Shown here piece after piece: positions 1 to 8,061 of a stretch of DNA of 64,000 bases. The stretch comes from CAXBDP01 sp041689935 (lineage in GTDB: Bacteria; Bacteroidota; Bacteroidia; Cytophagales; Cyclobacteriaceae), in contig JBDNFI010000042.1 of assembly GCA_041689935.1 (NCBI GenBank), positions 1 to 64,000 of the forward strand. The letters are read 5' to 3'. The notes beneath the pieces were generated by a model, which saw only the letters and a program-made list of their open reading frames with translations, was not told where the DNA came from and did no database searches. Position numbers and translations under genes: made by a program. Positions within the stretch are counted from its first letter, which is position 1. Every line of letters begins with the position of its first letter.

Positions 1-562
1 AAAACCTTTAGCGGGTTCAAAACAAGAATCTTAGCAAAAATAACTGCCCTGACATTGATTCAATTTATCAACAAGTTTATATTCGATAGGAACATTAACA
101 ATATTAAAATTCAAATCACTTAATTTCACCCAACGGGTTATCATATATAAAATAAGTGTACCCATAAAGAAAAATCCTTTTATCATCGCTATGGGTAAAA
201 GTTTGAAATTTAGGAATTTCATTTGGGCCTTCTCCGTGCCTAATAATTAGCTTTTGTCTTCCAGTTTCGGGATCAATTTCCAGCACTTCTCCTCTTATTC
301 GGTCGAAGTACAATAGTTGATTGTCTAGTACATAAGAAAAGCCAATCCCTACCGGATTATCTAAATCTTGTATTTCTATTTTGAAGGTTTCGATGCTATC
401 AATGGTCTGCAGGGGAGATTCTCCAATAATTTCCAAATTGACATAGCTTATACTATTTCCAATGGATTCACTATTAGGAGGCTCACATGCCACAATTAAA
501 AGTAAAAAAATAGACAGGCTAACCATTGCCTGCCTATTATCATTTGAAATTTTAAGAATCAT
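1..562 (-). pseudogene. Frameshifted six-bladed beta-propeller lipoprotein (fragment at window edge)
   Basis: The N-terminal part reads as a lipoprotein: a hydrophobic stretch ending in LLIVAC (lipobox), then a region with GEGPNE and paired beta-strand-like segments. Both are typical of the secreted six-bladed beta-propeller lipoproteins of Bacteroidota, which are usually near 370 residues. The frame stops at 116-118, just after YDNPLGEIK. The -1/+1 alternative frame continues sensibly (KLSDLNFNIVNVPIEYK) until a stop at 31-33, and a third frame is then open to the window edge. This pattern suggests one or two indels in a decayed gene. The start at 562 leaves 10 bases after the Cys-rich peptide gene upstream, which suggests co-transcription. 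A sequencing error is an alternative explanation. Family call moderate, pseudogene call moderate. Confidence 0.5.
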
Positions 563-572
563 AATCAAAGGT

Positions 573-812
573 TTACCAAGGGTCTGGGTATAAATCAACG
601 CAATTCATTAGGTTTAAGCAATTATTATAGGGACATACACCTCTCAAAGAGAACGCATTTCCTGGCAAACAATACCCTTCTCCTACAGTGTGGCATCTAG
701 GGTTTGCACAACTTGCGGCTGATTTTGCTTCTTTGGGAATGCCAAAAAGGAGTGCCATCATCATAGCCAGTCCATAGAATCAACCAAACTTTCTTGTTTT
801 CATTACTTCCAT
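573..812 (-). pseudogene. Small secreted Cys-rich peptide with in-frame TGA
   Basis: Reading from an ATG at 812 gives MEVMKTRKFG, a TGA at 780-782, then FYGLAMMMALLFGIPKEAKS and a mature part with six cysteines ending DLYPDPW. Across the TGA the two halves form one normal signal peptide (basic start, hydrophobic core, small residue before the Cys-rich part). From the downstream MMM alone the signal peptide would lack its basic end. The simplest reading is a Trp codon (TGG) mutated to TGA. Small signal-peptide proteins of this kind (NVEALA-like) often sit directly upstream of six-bladed propeller lipoproteins in Bacteroidota, and that is the arrangement here. It could still be expressed from 764, or the TGA could be a read error. 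Confidence 0.45.
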
Positions 813-1136
813 AATCGTTGTGTTTTATTGTTAATAATTTATCTACGACTTGAATTAATGAATTAATGAGCAAGCATTATTCGAAATTTATTTTTAAAAT
901 AGCCATAATATACAAATTATGGACTTTAATGCAGCTCTAATTCAATCTATCATTTTGCAAATGTGGGCTTTGGCAAATATATAAATTCACAAGATTGACT
1001 TTTGGGCGGGAGGTTAATTTGTGTTAATTCATTATCCCATGGTTGAAACCATGGGCGATGGATGTTCCCTTTGCTGGAGCTAGGAATTATAGCTCACCAG
1101 AAAATCTACCTTACCCCTACCAACACCAGGTTTCTC
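813..1136. other. Intergenic region, 324 bases
   Basis: AT-rich spacer with no convincing gene. It holds one GCGGGAGG octamer (1006-1013) and a perfect 9-bp inverted repeat at 1036-1055. No clear TAnnTTTG promoter was recognised for the minus-strand peptide gene. Confidence 0.6.
1036..1055. repeat. REP-like palindrome, 9-bp arms
   Basis: CCCATGGTT and AACCATGGG flank a two-base GA spacer and pair perfectly. No T-run follows on either strand, so it is not a classic terminator. Short CCC...GGG palindromes of this shape are typical of solitary REP elements mobilised by RAYT/IS200-like transposases. No transposase is present in the window. It may also simply be an mRNA hairpin. Confidence 0.4.
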
Positions 1137-1541
1137 TCAACTATGCAGCACCCCGTCCATATCTAGTTCAGGAATATAGCGAATATTGTCTTCGGCAATG
1201 GTGTGCGCGAGGAAGACGAATTTCTTATCAAATATTTTATCTAGTATATAATAGCTCACCCAATATTCATTGTTGAGTTGAAACACAGAAGGGTCTATAC
1301 TTTCTACAAGGGCGATGCTTTGCTCTTTTAGCTCCCCAATCGAATGTCTCAGCACAGAAGTCTTCTTTGCTTCGCCATTTATGGTACCGTAGCCTTTGCT
1401 GGCAATAAGCACCGTATTGAGTTCAATAAGATTTTTGTTAATCATATACACGAACCACTCAAAGCTTCCTAGCAGATTTTTCTTTCGGACTACGGCCAAA
1501 TGTACGCCTGTAACCGGTTCAATATTTAAGTCTTTTTTCAT
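1137..1541 (-). CDS. Conserved hypothetical protein downstream of lipB
   Basis: About 134 residues, soluble, with no signal peptide or membrane segment. The start at 1541 (MKKDLNIEPVTGVHLAVVR) is preferred because its ATG lies one base after the lipB stop codon (TGA-A-ATG). The earlier ATG at 1568 would overlap lipB. The protein is rich in aromatic and Lys residues and ends ELDMDGVLHS. I recognise it only as a small protein of the kind often found next to lipB in Bacteroidota and cannot assign a function. The tight spacing implies translational coupling with lipB. Confidence 0.7.
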   Translation of the reverse strand: MKKDLNIEPVTGVHLAVVRKKNLLGSFEWFVYMINKNLIELNTVLIASKGYGTINGEAKKTSVLRHSIGELKEQSIALVESIDPSVFQLNNEYWVSYYILDKIFDKKFVFLAHTIAEDNIRYIPELDMDGVLHS

Positions 1542-1542
1542 T

Positions 1543-2286
1543 TCAGCTTTTTTCCCATTCCATTTCAAACAACTGACCTATTTTCCTTTTAAGGTGTATT
1601 TCCACCTCCTTGGTGTCAATTTCCTTCCCCAGTTCTTTTTGCATTGAAGTCACCGCTTTATCGTCGATCCCACAAGGAACAATGTGCTTGAAATAGCCCA
1701 AGTCTGTATTCACATTGAAGGCGAAACCGTGCATGGTCACCCAGCGGCTACTTTTCACGCCCAGAGCGCAGATTTTGCGTGGATTCCACGCCTTGCCATT
1801 CATTGGGATGTTTTGGTCGGTATCTATCCACACACCGGTAAGTCCATCAATCCTCCCGCTTTTTATTTCGTAATCGGCCAATGTTTGGATCACCGCTTCT
1901 TCCAGCAAGCGGAGGTATTTATGTATATCGGTAAAGAAATTTTCTAAATCTAGAATTGGATACCCAACTATCTGCCCGGGTCCATGATAGGTAATATCTC
2001 CACCTCTATTGATTTTGTAATATCGTGCATGGTGTTTTTTGAGTCCTTCTTCATTGAGTAGTAAGTTGGCTTCTTTGCCGCTTTTGCCGAGCGTATATAC
2101 ATGCGGATGCGCTACAAATAGCAGGTAATTATTGGTAGCGACTTGCTCTTGCAAATCTACTTTTCGGTTGGCAATTTTCAGGTCTACACTTTCTTTGAAA
2201 AGTACTTCTTGATAATCCCATGCCTCCTGATAGTCCATTTGGCCCAAGTCGCGAAATTGCACCTTTTTATTTATCAAATGATTCAT
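1543..2286 (-). CDS. lipB: Octanoyl-[acyl-carrier-protein]:protein N-octanoyltransferase (lipoate biosynthesis)
   Basis: Transfers octanoyl groups from acyl-carrier protein to lipoyl domains, the first step of lipoate assembly, in the cytoplasm. The 247-residue length and the BPL/LipB fold match the family. RGGDITYHGPGQIVGYP (about 94-110) is the substrate-binding motif. GVKSSRWVTMHG carries the conserved Lys178, and HIVPCGI carries the acyl-accepting Cys205. Likely client proteins are encoded nearby: the two-lipoyl-domain E2 at 8062-9624. A GCGGGAGG octamer on the coding strand (1852-1859) encodes SGR here. It is followed closely by a small conserved gene. Confidence 0.95.
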   Translation of the reverse strand: MNHLINKKVQFRDLGQMDYQEAWDYQEVLFKESVDLKIANRKVDLQEQVATNNYLLFVAHPHVYTLGKSGKEANLLLNEEGLKKHHARYYKINRGGDITYHGPGQIVGYPILDLENFFTDIHKYLRLLEEAVIQTLADYEIKSGRIDGLTGVWIDTDQNIPMNGKAWNPRKICALGVKSSRWVTMHGFAFNVNTDLGYFKHIVPCGIDDKAVTSMQKELGKEIDTKEVEIHLKRKIGQLFEMEWEKS

Positions 2287-2323
2287 AGATTTTCAATTTA
2301 GGCAAAGATTTCCATGTACTGCA

Positions 2324-2881
2324 TTATAGTCGTTGCACAAGTCTGTAAAAATCGACCATGGTTTTTCTAAACGTTTCACGGTCTTCATTTCTGTTGAACA
2401 AAGGCCAGGACTCCGCTCCAGAATGAATCTCCATCGTCTGTAGTGTGCCTAAATTCTGATATACCTTATCTGCAAATCGTGTGTGATTGTCCTTATTCCC
2501 ATAGATAAAATCTATTTGCTGCTGACCTAGGCTATCGGCTTTCCATGTTACCTTTATCGTATCGCCTACACTGTAATACGAGTTTGGCTCCATGATAATA
2601 TAGGCTTCGTCTTCCAACCAATTATTGACCAAAGCCAAATTCAATACGGGATAATCTTCGGTTAGATTCCTATTTCTCATTCGGTACACGTCGATTTTTG
2701 CCAGCTCTAAAGTTTGCTTGTCATAATAGCCTGCTCGCACATTTCGGAAAAATAACTTCGAAGCATCGTTTGTGGTATAAATGAGCTTGCCTTCTTCTAT
2801 AGGTTTATTTTTGTCTGGATTGCAGGCAGATGCAATTAGAAGAGATATAATTATGATAGATCTTTTCCACATAATAGACAT
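2324..2881 (-). CDS. Hypothetical lipoprotein
   Basis: 185 residues beginning with a basic start, a hydrophobic core and the lipobox LIASAC (Cys about residue 20), so it is predicted to be lipid-anchored in the envelope. The rest is soluble, with alternating strands and no motif that I recognise. It lies between a DUF4834 membrane protein and lipB on the same strand, with gaps of about 40 bases on each side. It is probably part of the carB-led run. No function assigned. Confidence 0.7.
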   Translation of the reverse strand: MSIMWKRSIIIISLLIASACNPDKNKPIEEGKLIYTTNDASKLFFRNVRAGYYDKQTLELAKIDVYRMRNRNLTEDYPVLNLALVNNWLEDEAYIIMEPNSYYSVGDTIKVTWKADSLGQQQIDFIYGNKDNHTRFADKVYQNLGTLQTMEIHSGAESWPLFNRNEDRETFRKTMVDFYRLVQRL

Positions 2882-2922
2882 ACCATCAGGGTGCTGAATA
2901 GTTTTGAAAAAGCGGGAGGAAA

Positions 2923-3162
2923 TTATTTTACTTCTTCGTATTCAATATAATCACCACCTCTAAAGTTTTTTCCTTTTTTCCCTTTTGGGGGCACAAAATC
3001 TACTTTCACTTTTCCATCTGTCGGACGAGGCTCAGTAGAATTATAATTGCCCGCTGAGCTTTGAAAATTCTTATAAAGCTTTTTCAAAACCCACCGGAAA
3101 AGGAAACCTAGGAGATAAAGTACTCCAAAGGTGATTAGTAAAAATTTTAATATAAAACCCAT
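2923..3162 (-). CDS. DUF4834-like small membrane protein
   Basis: 79 residues: one N-terminal membrane segment (about 3-24), then a basic stretch (WVLKKLYKNF) and a hydrophilic tail with VDFVPPKGKKGK and GDYIEYEEVK. This architecture is that of DUF4834, a small single-span family of Bacteroidota of unknown function. It starts three bases after the carB stop codon, so it is almost certainly co-transcribed with carB. An octamer (2912-2919) lies just beyond its stop codon. Confidence 0.75.
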   Translation of the reverse strand: MGFILKFLLITFGVLYLLGFLFRWVLKKLYKNFQSSAGNYNSTEPRPTDGKVKVDFVPPKGKKGKNFRGGDYIEYEEVK

Positions 3163-3165
3163 TTA

Positions 3166-5979
3166 TTATCTACTCAAATATAGATTTCGCTCGGCGAATA
3201 TTTTAAGAAAGTAATCGTCCATCAAATCGTCGATGAAATAAATCGCTTCTCCAGTCGACTTCATTTCTGGCCCTAATTCCTTGTTCACATCAGGGAATTT
3301 GTCGAAAGAGAATACGGGAACTTTGATGGCATACCCCTTTTTGGTCGGGTTGAAATCAAAGTCTGTAACCTTTTTCTCGCCAAGCATCACCTTGGTCGCA
3401 TAATTTACATACGGCTCATCGTAAGCCTTACAGATAAATGGAACGGTACGAGAGGCTCGCGGGTTCGCTTCGATGATATAAACTTTATCGTTTTTGATAG
3501 CAAACTGAACATTGATAAGCCCAACAGTCTTGAGTGCCAGCGCAATTTTATGCGTGTATCTTTCGATTTGCTGAATCACAAAGTCGCCTAAGTTGTAGGG
3601 AGGCAATACAGCGTAGGAATCTCCGGAGTGAATACCAGCAGGCTCAATATGCTGCATAATACCGATGATGTACACATTTTCTCCATCACATATCGCATCA
3701 GCTTCCGCTTCAATCGCACCTTCGAGGAAGTGGTCGAGCAACACTCGATTGCCGGGAATATCCCTCATTATCTCAATCACATGCGTTTCAAGCTCCTGCT
3801 CGTTGATCACGATTTTCATGCTTTGTCCACCCAGTACATACGATGGCCGTACGAGCAAAGGAAATCCTAGTTCTTTTGACAGGGTAATGGCTGATTCTGC
3901 ATCTTCAATCACGCCAAAGTCCGGATAGGGTATGTTGTTTTCTTTCAGTAAGGTAGAGAATCTGCCTCTATCTTCGGCCAAATCGAGCGATTTGAAATCG
4001 GTACCCAATATTTTGATGCCAAATTTGTCCAGTTTCTCTGCCAATTTCAGGGCTGTTTGCCCGCCAAGTTGCACGATTACGCCTTCTGGCTTTTCATGCA
4101 GTATGATGTCATAAATATGCTCCCAAAATACAGGCTCGAAATATAACTTGTCTGCAATATCGAAGTCTGTAGATACAGTTTCTGGATTGCAATTGATCAT
4201 GATGGTTTCGTAGCCACACTCCTTGGCTGCAAGAATGCCATGCACACATGAATAATCAAACTCGATGCCTTGCCCGATTCTATTTGGTCCCGATCCTAGC
4301 ACGACTACTTTTTTACGATCTGTAACAATCGATTCATTTTCTTCTTCGAATGAAGAGTAGAAATAGGGGGTTTGTGCTTCAAATTCGGCAGCACATGTAT
4401 CCACCATTTTGAACACTCTGTTGATGCCTAAGTCAATACGCTTCTGGTGTAGTTCGCTTTCTAGGCAATCTACCAAATGTGCGATTTGTCTATCTGCATA
4501 GCCCTTTTTCTTAGCGACAAGTAGCAATTCTCTTGGCAGAGTATCCAATGAATACTTTTCCATTTCCTTATTCAGGGCCACTAATTCCTCTATTTGCATC
4601 AAAAACCATTTATCGATTTTTGTGAGATTTTGGATCGTTTTGAATGGAATTCCTAACTTGAACGCATCATAAATATGGAATAATCTATTCCAACTTGGGT
4701 GTTTTAGGCTGTATAGAATAGCTTCTCTATCCGTCAATTCCTTACCATCTGCTCCCAATCCATTTCTCTTTATTTCAAGGGACTGACAGGCTTTTTGGAG
4801 GGCTTCTTGGAAATTGCGACCAATGCCCATCACTTCACCAACAGATTTCATTTGCAAGCCAAGTGATTTATCTGCGCCCTTGAATTTATCGAAATTCCAG
4901 CGTGGTATTTTTACAATCACGTAGTCAATGGCCGGCTCAAAATACGCTGAAGTTGTTTTAGTGATGGAGTTTTTTAATTCATGCAAATTGTACCCTATTG
5001 CTAGTTTTGCAGCTACTTTGGCAATCGGATATCCGGTGGCTTTAGAAGCAAGTGCGGACGATCTTGATACCCTTGGGTTAATTTCAATACCTACAATTTG
5101 GTCATCTTCAGGGTTTACAGCGAATTGCACATTACATCCTCCCGCAAATTGTCCAATGCCATTCATCATTTTGATGGCAAGGTTTCTCATATTTTGATAA
5201 ACCGTATCAGGCAATGTCATCGCCGGGGCTACCGTGATCGAATCGCCAGTATGCACACCCATTGGGTCAAAATTTTCTATCGAACAGATAATGATTACAT
5301 TTCCATTATTGTCTCTTAATAGCTCAAGCTCATACTCTTTCCAGCCCAATATACTTTGCTCTACCAGTACTTCATGGATGGGTGAAGCGTGCAACCCACG
5401 TGTAAGTGCTTTCTCAAAATCTTCTGCAGAATTCACAAATCCACCACCCGACCCACCTAGCGTGTAGGATGGACGAATGACCAATGGAAAGCCAATTCTC
5501 TGTGCGATTTCATTTCCTTGTAAAAAGGAAGTTGCCGTTTCTCCCTCACAAACGTTCACATCCAATTGCTTCATCAACAATCTGAATTTCTCACGATTCT
5601 CAGTTGTTTCAATCGCTTTTATATCTACACCAATAATTCTAACGCCGTATTTTTTCCAAATGCCTGCATTTTCGCAATCGATCGCTAGGTTCAAGGCAGT
5701 TTGTCCGCCCATGGTCGGGAGTACCGCATCGATTTGGTGTTTTTCCAGTATCTCGATGATTGATTTCTTATCTAAAGGCTTTAAATACACATGATCCGCA
5801 GTAACCTTATCTGTCATGATAGTAGCAGGGTTGCTATTGATAAGGATTACTTCAATTCCTTCTTCCCTGAGCGATCTTGATGCTTGACTTCCAGCGTAAT
5901 CGAATTCGCACGCTTGGCCAATTATGATAGGACCGCTACCAATAATGAGGATGGATTTGAGACTTTTGTCTTTAGGCAT
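3166..5979 (-). CDS. carB: Carbamoyl-phosphate synthase large subunit, lacking the allosteric domain
   Basis: Makes carbamoyl phosphate from bicarbonate, ammonia (from the glutamine-hydrolysing small subunit) and two ATP, feeding arginine and pyrimidine synthesis. Two homologous ATP-grasp halves are visible. The first starts at GSGPIIIGQACEFDYAGSQA and contains PSYTLGGSGGG. The second starts at GSGPNRIGQGIEFDYS and contains RPSYVLGGQSM. The protein is 937 residues against about 1070 in E. coli. It ends soon after EMKSTGEAIYFIDD, so the C-terminal MGS-like domain that binds UMP, IMP and ornithine is absent. This shorter form is, to my knowledge, common in Bacteroidota. carA is not in the window. 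An octamer at 5138-5145 encodes AGG. Confidence 0.96.
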   Translation of the reverse strand: MPKDKSLKSILIIGSGPIIIGQACEFDYAGSQASRSLREEGIEVILINSNPATIMTDKVTADHVYLKPLDKKSIIEILEKHQIDAVLPTMGGQTALNLAIDCENAGIWKKYGVRIIGVDIKAIETTENREKFRLLMKQLDVNVCEGETATSFLQGNEIAQRIGFPLVIRPSYTLGGSGGGFVNSAEDFEKALTRGLHASPIHEVLVEQSILGWKEYELELLRDNNGNVIIICSIENFDPMGVHTGDSITVAPAMTLPDTVYQNMRNLAIKMMNGIGQFAGGCNVQFAVNPEDDQIVGIEINPRVSRSSALASKATGYPIAKVAAKLAIGYNLHELKNSITKTTSAYFEPAIDYVIVKIPRWNFDKFKGADKSLGLQMKSVGEVMGIGRNFQEALQKACQSLEIKRNGLGADGKELTDREAILYSLKHPSWNRLFHIYDAFKLGIPFKTIQNLTKIDKWFLMQIEELVALNKEMEKYSLDTLPRELLLVAKKKGYADRQIAHLVDCLESELHQKRIDLGINRVFKMVDTCAAEFEAQTPYFYSSFEEENESIVTDRKKVVVLGSGPNRIGQGIEFDYSCVHGILAAKECGYETIMINCNPETVSTDFDIADKLYFEPVFWEHIYDIILHEKPEGVIVQLGGQTALKLAEKLDKFGIKILGTDFKSLDLAEDRGRFSTLLKENNIPYPDFGVIEDAESAITLSKELGFPLLVRPSYVLGGQSMKIVINEQELETHVIEIMRDIPGNRVLLDHFLEGAIEAEADAICDGENVYIIGIMQHIEPAGIHSGDSYAVLPPYNLGDFVIQQIERYTHKIALALKTVGLINVQFAIKNDKVYIIEANPRASRTVPFICKAYDEPYVNYATKVMLGEKKVTDFDFNPTKKGYAIKVPVFSFDKFPDVNKELGPEMKSTGEAIYFIDDLMDDYFLKIFAERNLYLSR

Positions 5980-6015
5980 TTTTTAGGAGTAGGTATGAAT
6001 GTTGATAAATTGACT

Positions 6016-6023
6016 CAAAGTTA
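6016..6023 (-). promoter_or_regulatory. Putative -7 element for the carB run
   Basis: The minus strand reads TAACTTTG, matching the Bacteroidota housekeeping -7 box TAnnTTTG, 36 bases upstream of the carB start. No clear -33 TTG was identified. Inference from motif and position only. Confidence 0.5.
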
Positions 6024-6116
6024 TGGTTTAATGCCCATTATAAAAACCTGAAATTCGAAGAAATAATATGTGTTTTTACCTAAATTGCCGTAATTCGACT
6101 AAACAATATAAATTTT

Positions 6117-6503
6117 ATGAAATCTATTAAATCATTTATGTTCATCGCATTTATAATGACGATGCTTGTTGGCTGTGCAAGTACTAAATCTTCTTCTTCT
6201 GCAAAATCATTCAGTCCAGAGGGTGCTTGGATTACCAAAATAGCAGGAACTCCTTTGGGTGATATGAATGGAAACATGCAATTAGTTTCCGCCGGAGATG
6301 TATGGAGTGGAGATTTGGAAGCAACAGGATATGGGACTTTCAAACTAAACAACATCAAAATTGTGGAACGCAAAATGAACGCAACTTTTAATTTTCAGGG
6401 AACTGATGTAGAAGTGACTGGCGATTTTGTGGACGATGACAATATAGAAGGCTATGTGTATGCAATGGGAGACAGTTTTCCATTCACTGCAACCCGCCAA
6501 TAA
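6117..6503 (+). CDS. Small lipoprotein, hypothetical
   Basis: 128 residues with an N-terminal hydrophobic segment and lipobox MLVGC (Cys20), a Ser/Lys-rich linker, then a compact beta-rich domain beginning GAWITKIAGTPLG and ending DSFPFTATRQ. The domain alternates polar and hydrophobic residues like a small lipocalin-type or immunoglobulin-type barrel, but I cannot name a family. It stands alone between divergent carB and convergent lpdA, so it is likely monocistronic. A strong hairpin lies immediately after its stop codon. Confidence 0.8.
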   Translation: MKSIKSFMFIAFIMTMLVGCASTKSSSSAKSFSPEGAWITKIAGTPLGDMNGNMQLVSAGDVWSGDLEATGYGTFKLNNIKIVERKMNATFNFQGTDVEVTGDFVDDDNIEGYVYAMGDSFPFTATRQ

Positions 6504-6508
6504 AAAAA

Positions 6509-6536
6509 ATGCTGGCTCAATAAATTGAGTCAGCAT
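6509..6536. terminator. Bidirectional intrinsic terminator
   Basis: ATGCTG-G-CTCAA pairs with TTGAG-T-CAGCAT around a TAAA loop (12 pairs including one G-T). Eight A's precede it, giving a T-run on the minus strand after lpdA. The plus side has only scattered T's. It lies between the convergent small lipoprotein gene and lpdA. Confidence 0.8.
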
Positions 6537-6558
6537 TCATATTTCGTTTTGTTAAGGC

Positions 6559-7959
6559 TTACATGTGCAATGCCCTATTGTCTGTGGCCGCTAATGCGGC
6601 TTCTTTGAAAGCTTCTGTATAGGTAGGGTGAGCATGCGAAATACGAGCAATATCTTCGGCGGAGGCACGAAATTCCATGGCTACAACAGCTTCTGCAATC
6701 ATATCCGCAGTTCTTGGCCCCATCATGTGAACGCCTAAGATTTCATCCGTCTTCTTATCAGCAAGCACTTTTACCAGCCCGTCCAAATCCATACTTGCTC
6801 TTGCGCGTCCCAAGGCACGAAAAGGGAAGCTACCCGACTTGTATTCAATTCCTTTTTCTTTCAGCTGTTCCTCAGTGTATCCAACACCAGCTACCTCAGG
6901 CCAAGTGTACACTACATTTGGAATCAGCAGGTAATTGATGTGCGGTTTTTGACCTGCTATTTGCTCTGCTACAAAAATGCCTTCGTCCTCTGCTTTATGA
7001 GCAAGCATAGCACCTTTTACCACATCACCTATTGCATAGATATTATCAACATTTGTCCGAAGATGCTCATCCACCTCTACACGACCTCTTTCATCCATTT
7101 TCACACCTGCTTTGTCGAGTCCAAGCTTATCAGTATAAGGTTTTCTGCCGATGGATACCAAGCAGATATCTGCTTTCAATTCTATGGTTTCACCTTTTTT
7201 GTTTTCAGCTTTTACAATTACTTCTTTGCCTTTATTGGTTACTTCTACCACCTTATACCCAAGATAAAAATCGAAATCAAGCTTTTTGAGGGCCTTCTTC
7301 AATTCTCTACCCATCGCACTGTCCATTGTTGGAATAATGCTGTCCATATATTCTACTACCGTAACCTTTGTGCCTAATCTGGCGAAAACAGAACCCATTT
7401 CCATACCGATTACTCCGCCACCTATTACAATCATTCGTTTAGGCACCTCTTTCAGATTGAGGGCATCCGTGCTAGTAAGGATTCTTTTCTTATCCAATTT
7501 GATAAAAGGAAGGGATGCTGGCTTCGAACCTGTTGCGATAATGATTTTCTCGCCAGTGATTTTTTTTTCGCTGCCTTCATTTAATTCGATTTTAACGGTG
7601 TTTTTATCTTCGAATGAACCCATTCCATAAAATACATCGACCTTGTTTTTCTTCATCAAGAAAGCAACTCCTTCGCAGGTTTTGGTCACTACATCGTCCT
7701 TACGAGCGATCATTTGCGGGAGGTTTACTTTTAGGCCTTCCAAGTCTATGCCGTGTTCTTTGAAGGTATGCTCAGCATTATGATAATGCTCCGAAGAATC
7801 TAATAATGCTTTGGAAGGGATACACCCTACATTGAGACAGGTGCCACCAAGAGTATTATACTTTTCTATTAATGCAGTTTTTAAACCAAGCTGTGCCGCC
7901 CTGATTGCAGCAACATAACCTCCTGGTCCTGATCCGATTATTATTAATTGATAATCCAT
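6559..7959 (-). CDS. lpdA: Dihydrolipoyl dehydrogenase (E3)
   Basis: Flavoprotein that reoxidises dihydrolipoyl groups of 2-oxo-acid dehydrogenase complexes with NAD+. FAD-binding GSGPGGYVAA lies at the N-terminus. The redox-active disulfide is in GGTCLNVGCIPSK (Cys41, Cys46). A second Rossmann motif GGGVIGMEMG binds NAD. The C-terminal HAHPTYTEA carries the His444/Glu449 pair. The 466-residue length is typical. It lies downstream of sucA and odhB, but a hairpin terminator and an inverted repeat separate it from odhB. It may therefore be transcribed on its own, which would suit an E3 shared with other complexes. Confidence 0.97.
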   Translation of the reverse strand: MDYQLIIIGSGPGGYVAAIRAAQLGLKTALIEKYNTLGGTCLNVGCIPSKALLDSSEHYHNAEHTFKEHGIDLEGLKVNLPQMIARKDDVVTKTCEGVAFLMKKNKVDVFYGMGSFEDKNTVKIELNEGSEKKITGEKIIIATGSKPASLPFIKLDKKRILTSTDALNLKEVPKRMIVIGGGVIGMEMGSVFARLGTKVTVVEYMDSIIPTMDSAMGRELKKALKKLDFDFYLGYKVVEVTNKGKEVIVKAENKKGETIELKADICLVSIGRKPYTDKLGLDKAGVKMDERGRVEVDEHLRTNVDNIYAIGDVVKGAMLAHKAEDEGIFVAEQIAGQKPHINYLLIPNVVYTWPEVAGVGYTEEQLKEKGIEYKSGSFPFRALGRARASMDLDGLVKVLADKKTDEILGVHMMGPRTADMIAEAVVAMEFRASAEDIARISHAHPTYTEAFKEAALAATDNRALHM

Positions 7960-7973
7960 AATCTAAACATGTT

Positions 7974-7996
7974 GTCAATTCTTTGCTAGAATTGAC
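7974..7996. repeat. Inverted repeat in the lpdA leader
   Basis: GTCAATTC and GAATTGAC are perfect 8-bp arms around a 7-base spacer, centred 26 bases upstream of the lpdA start codon. This suits an operator for a dimeric regulator or a leader hairpin. No regulator can be named. Confidence 0.4.
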
Positions 7997-8017
7997 TTTA
8001 TGAAAATTGAATGTTAT

Positions 8018-8050
8018 TGAAAAAAGGATCAATAAAGAAACTGATCCTTT
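8018..8050 (-). terminator. Intrinsic terminator after odhB
   Basis: On the minus strand AAAGGATCA and TGATCCTTT arms (9 bp, 10-base loop) are followed by a T-run from the A-tract at 8018-8025. It lies 12 bases beyond the odhB stop codon and ahead of lpdA. Confidence 0.75.
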
Positions 8051-8061
8051 CTAGTTATCCA

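Noticed and set aside
1043..1276. Plus-strand reading frame of 77 codons
   Set aside because: It overlaps the minus-strand conserved gene at 1137-1541 antisense and has no promoter or protein-like motifs.
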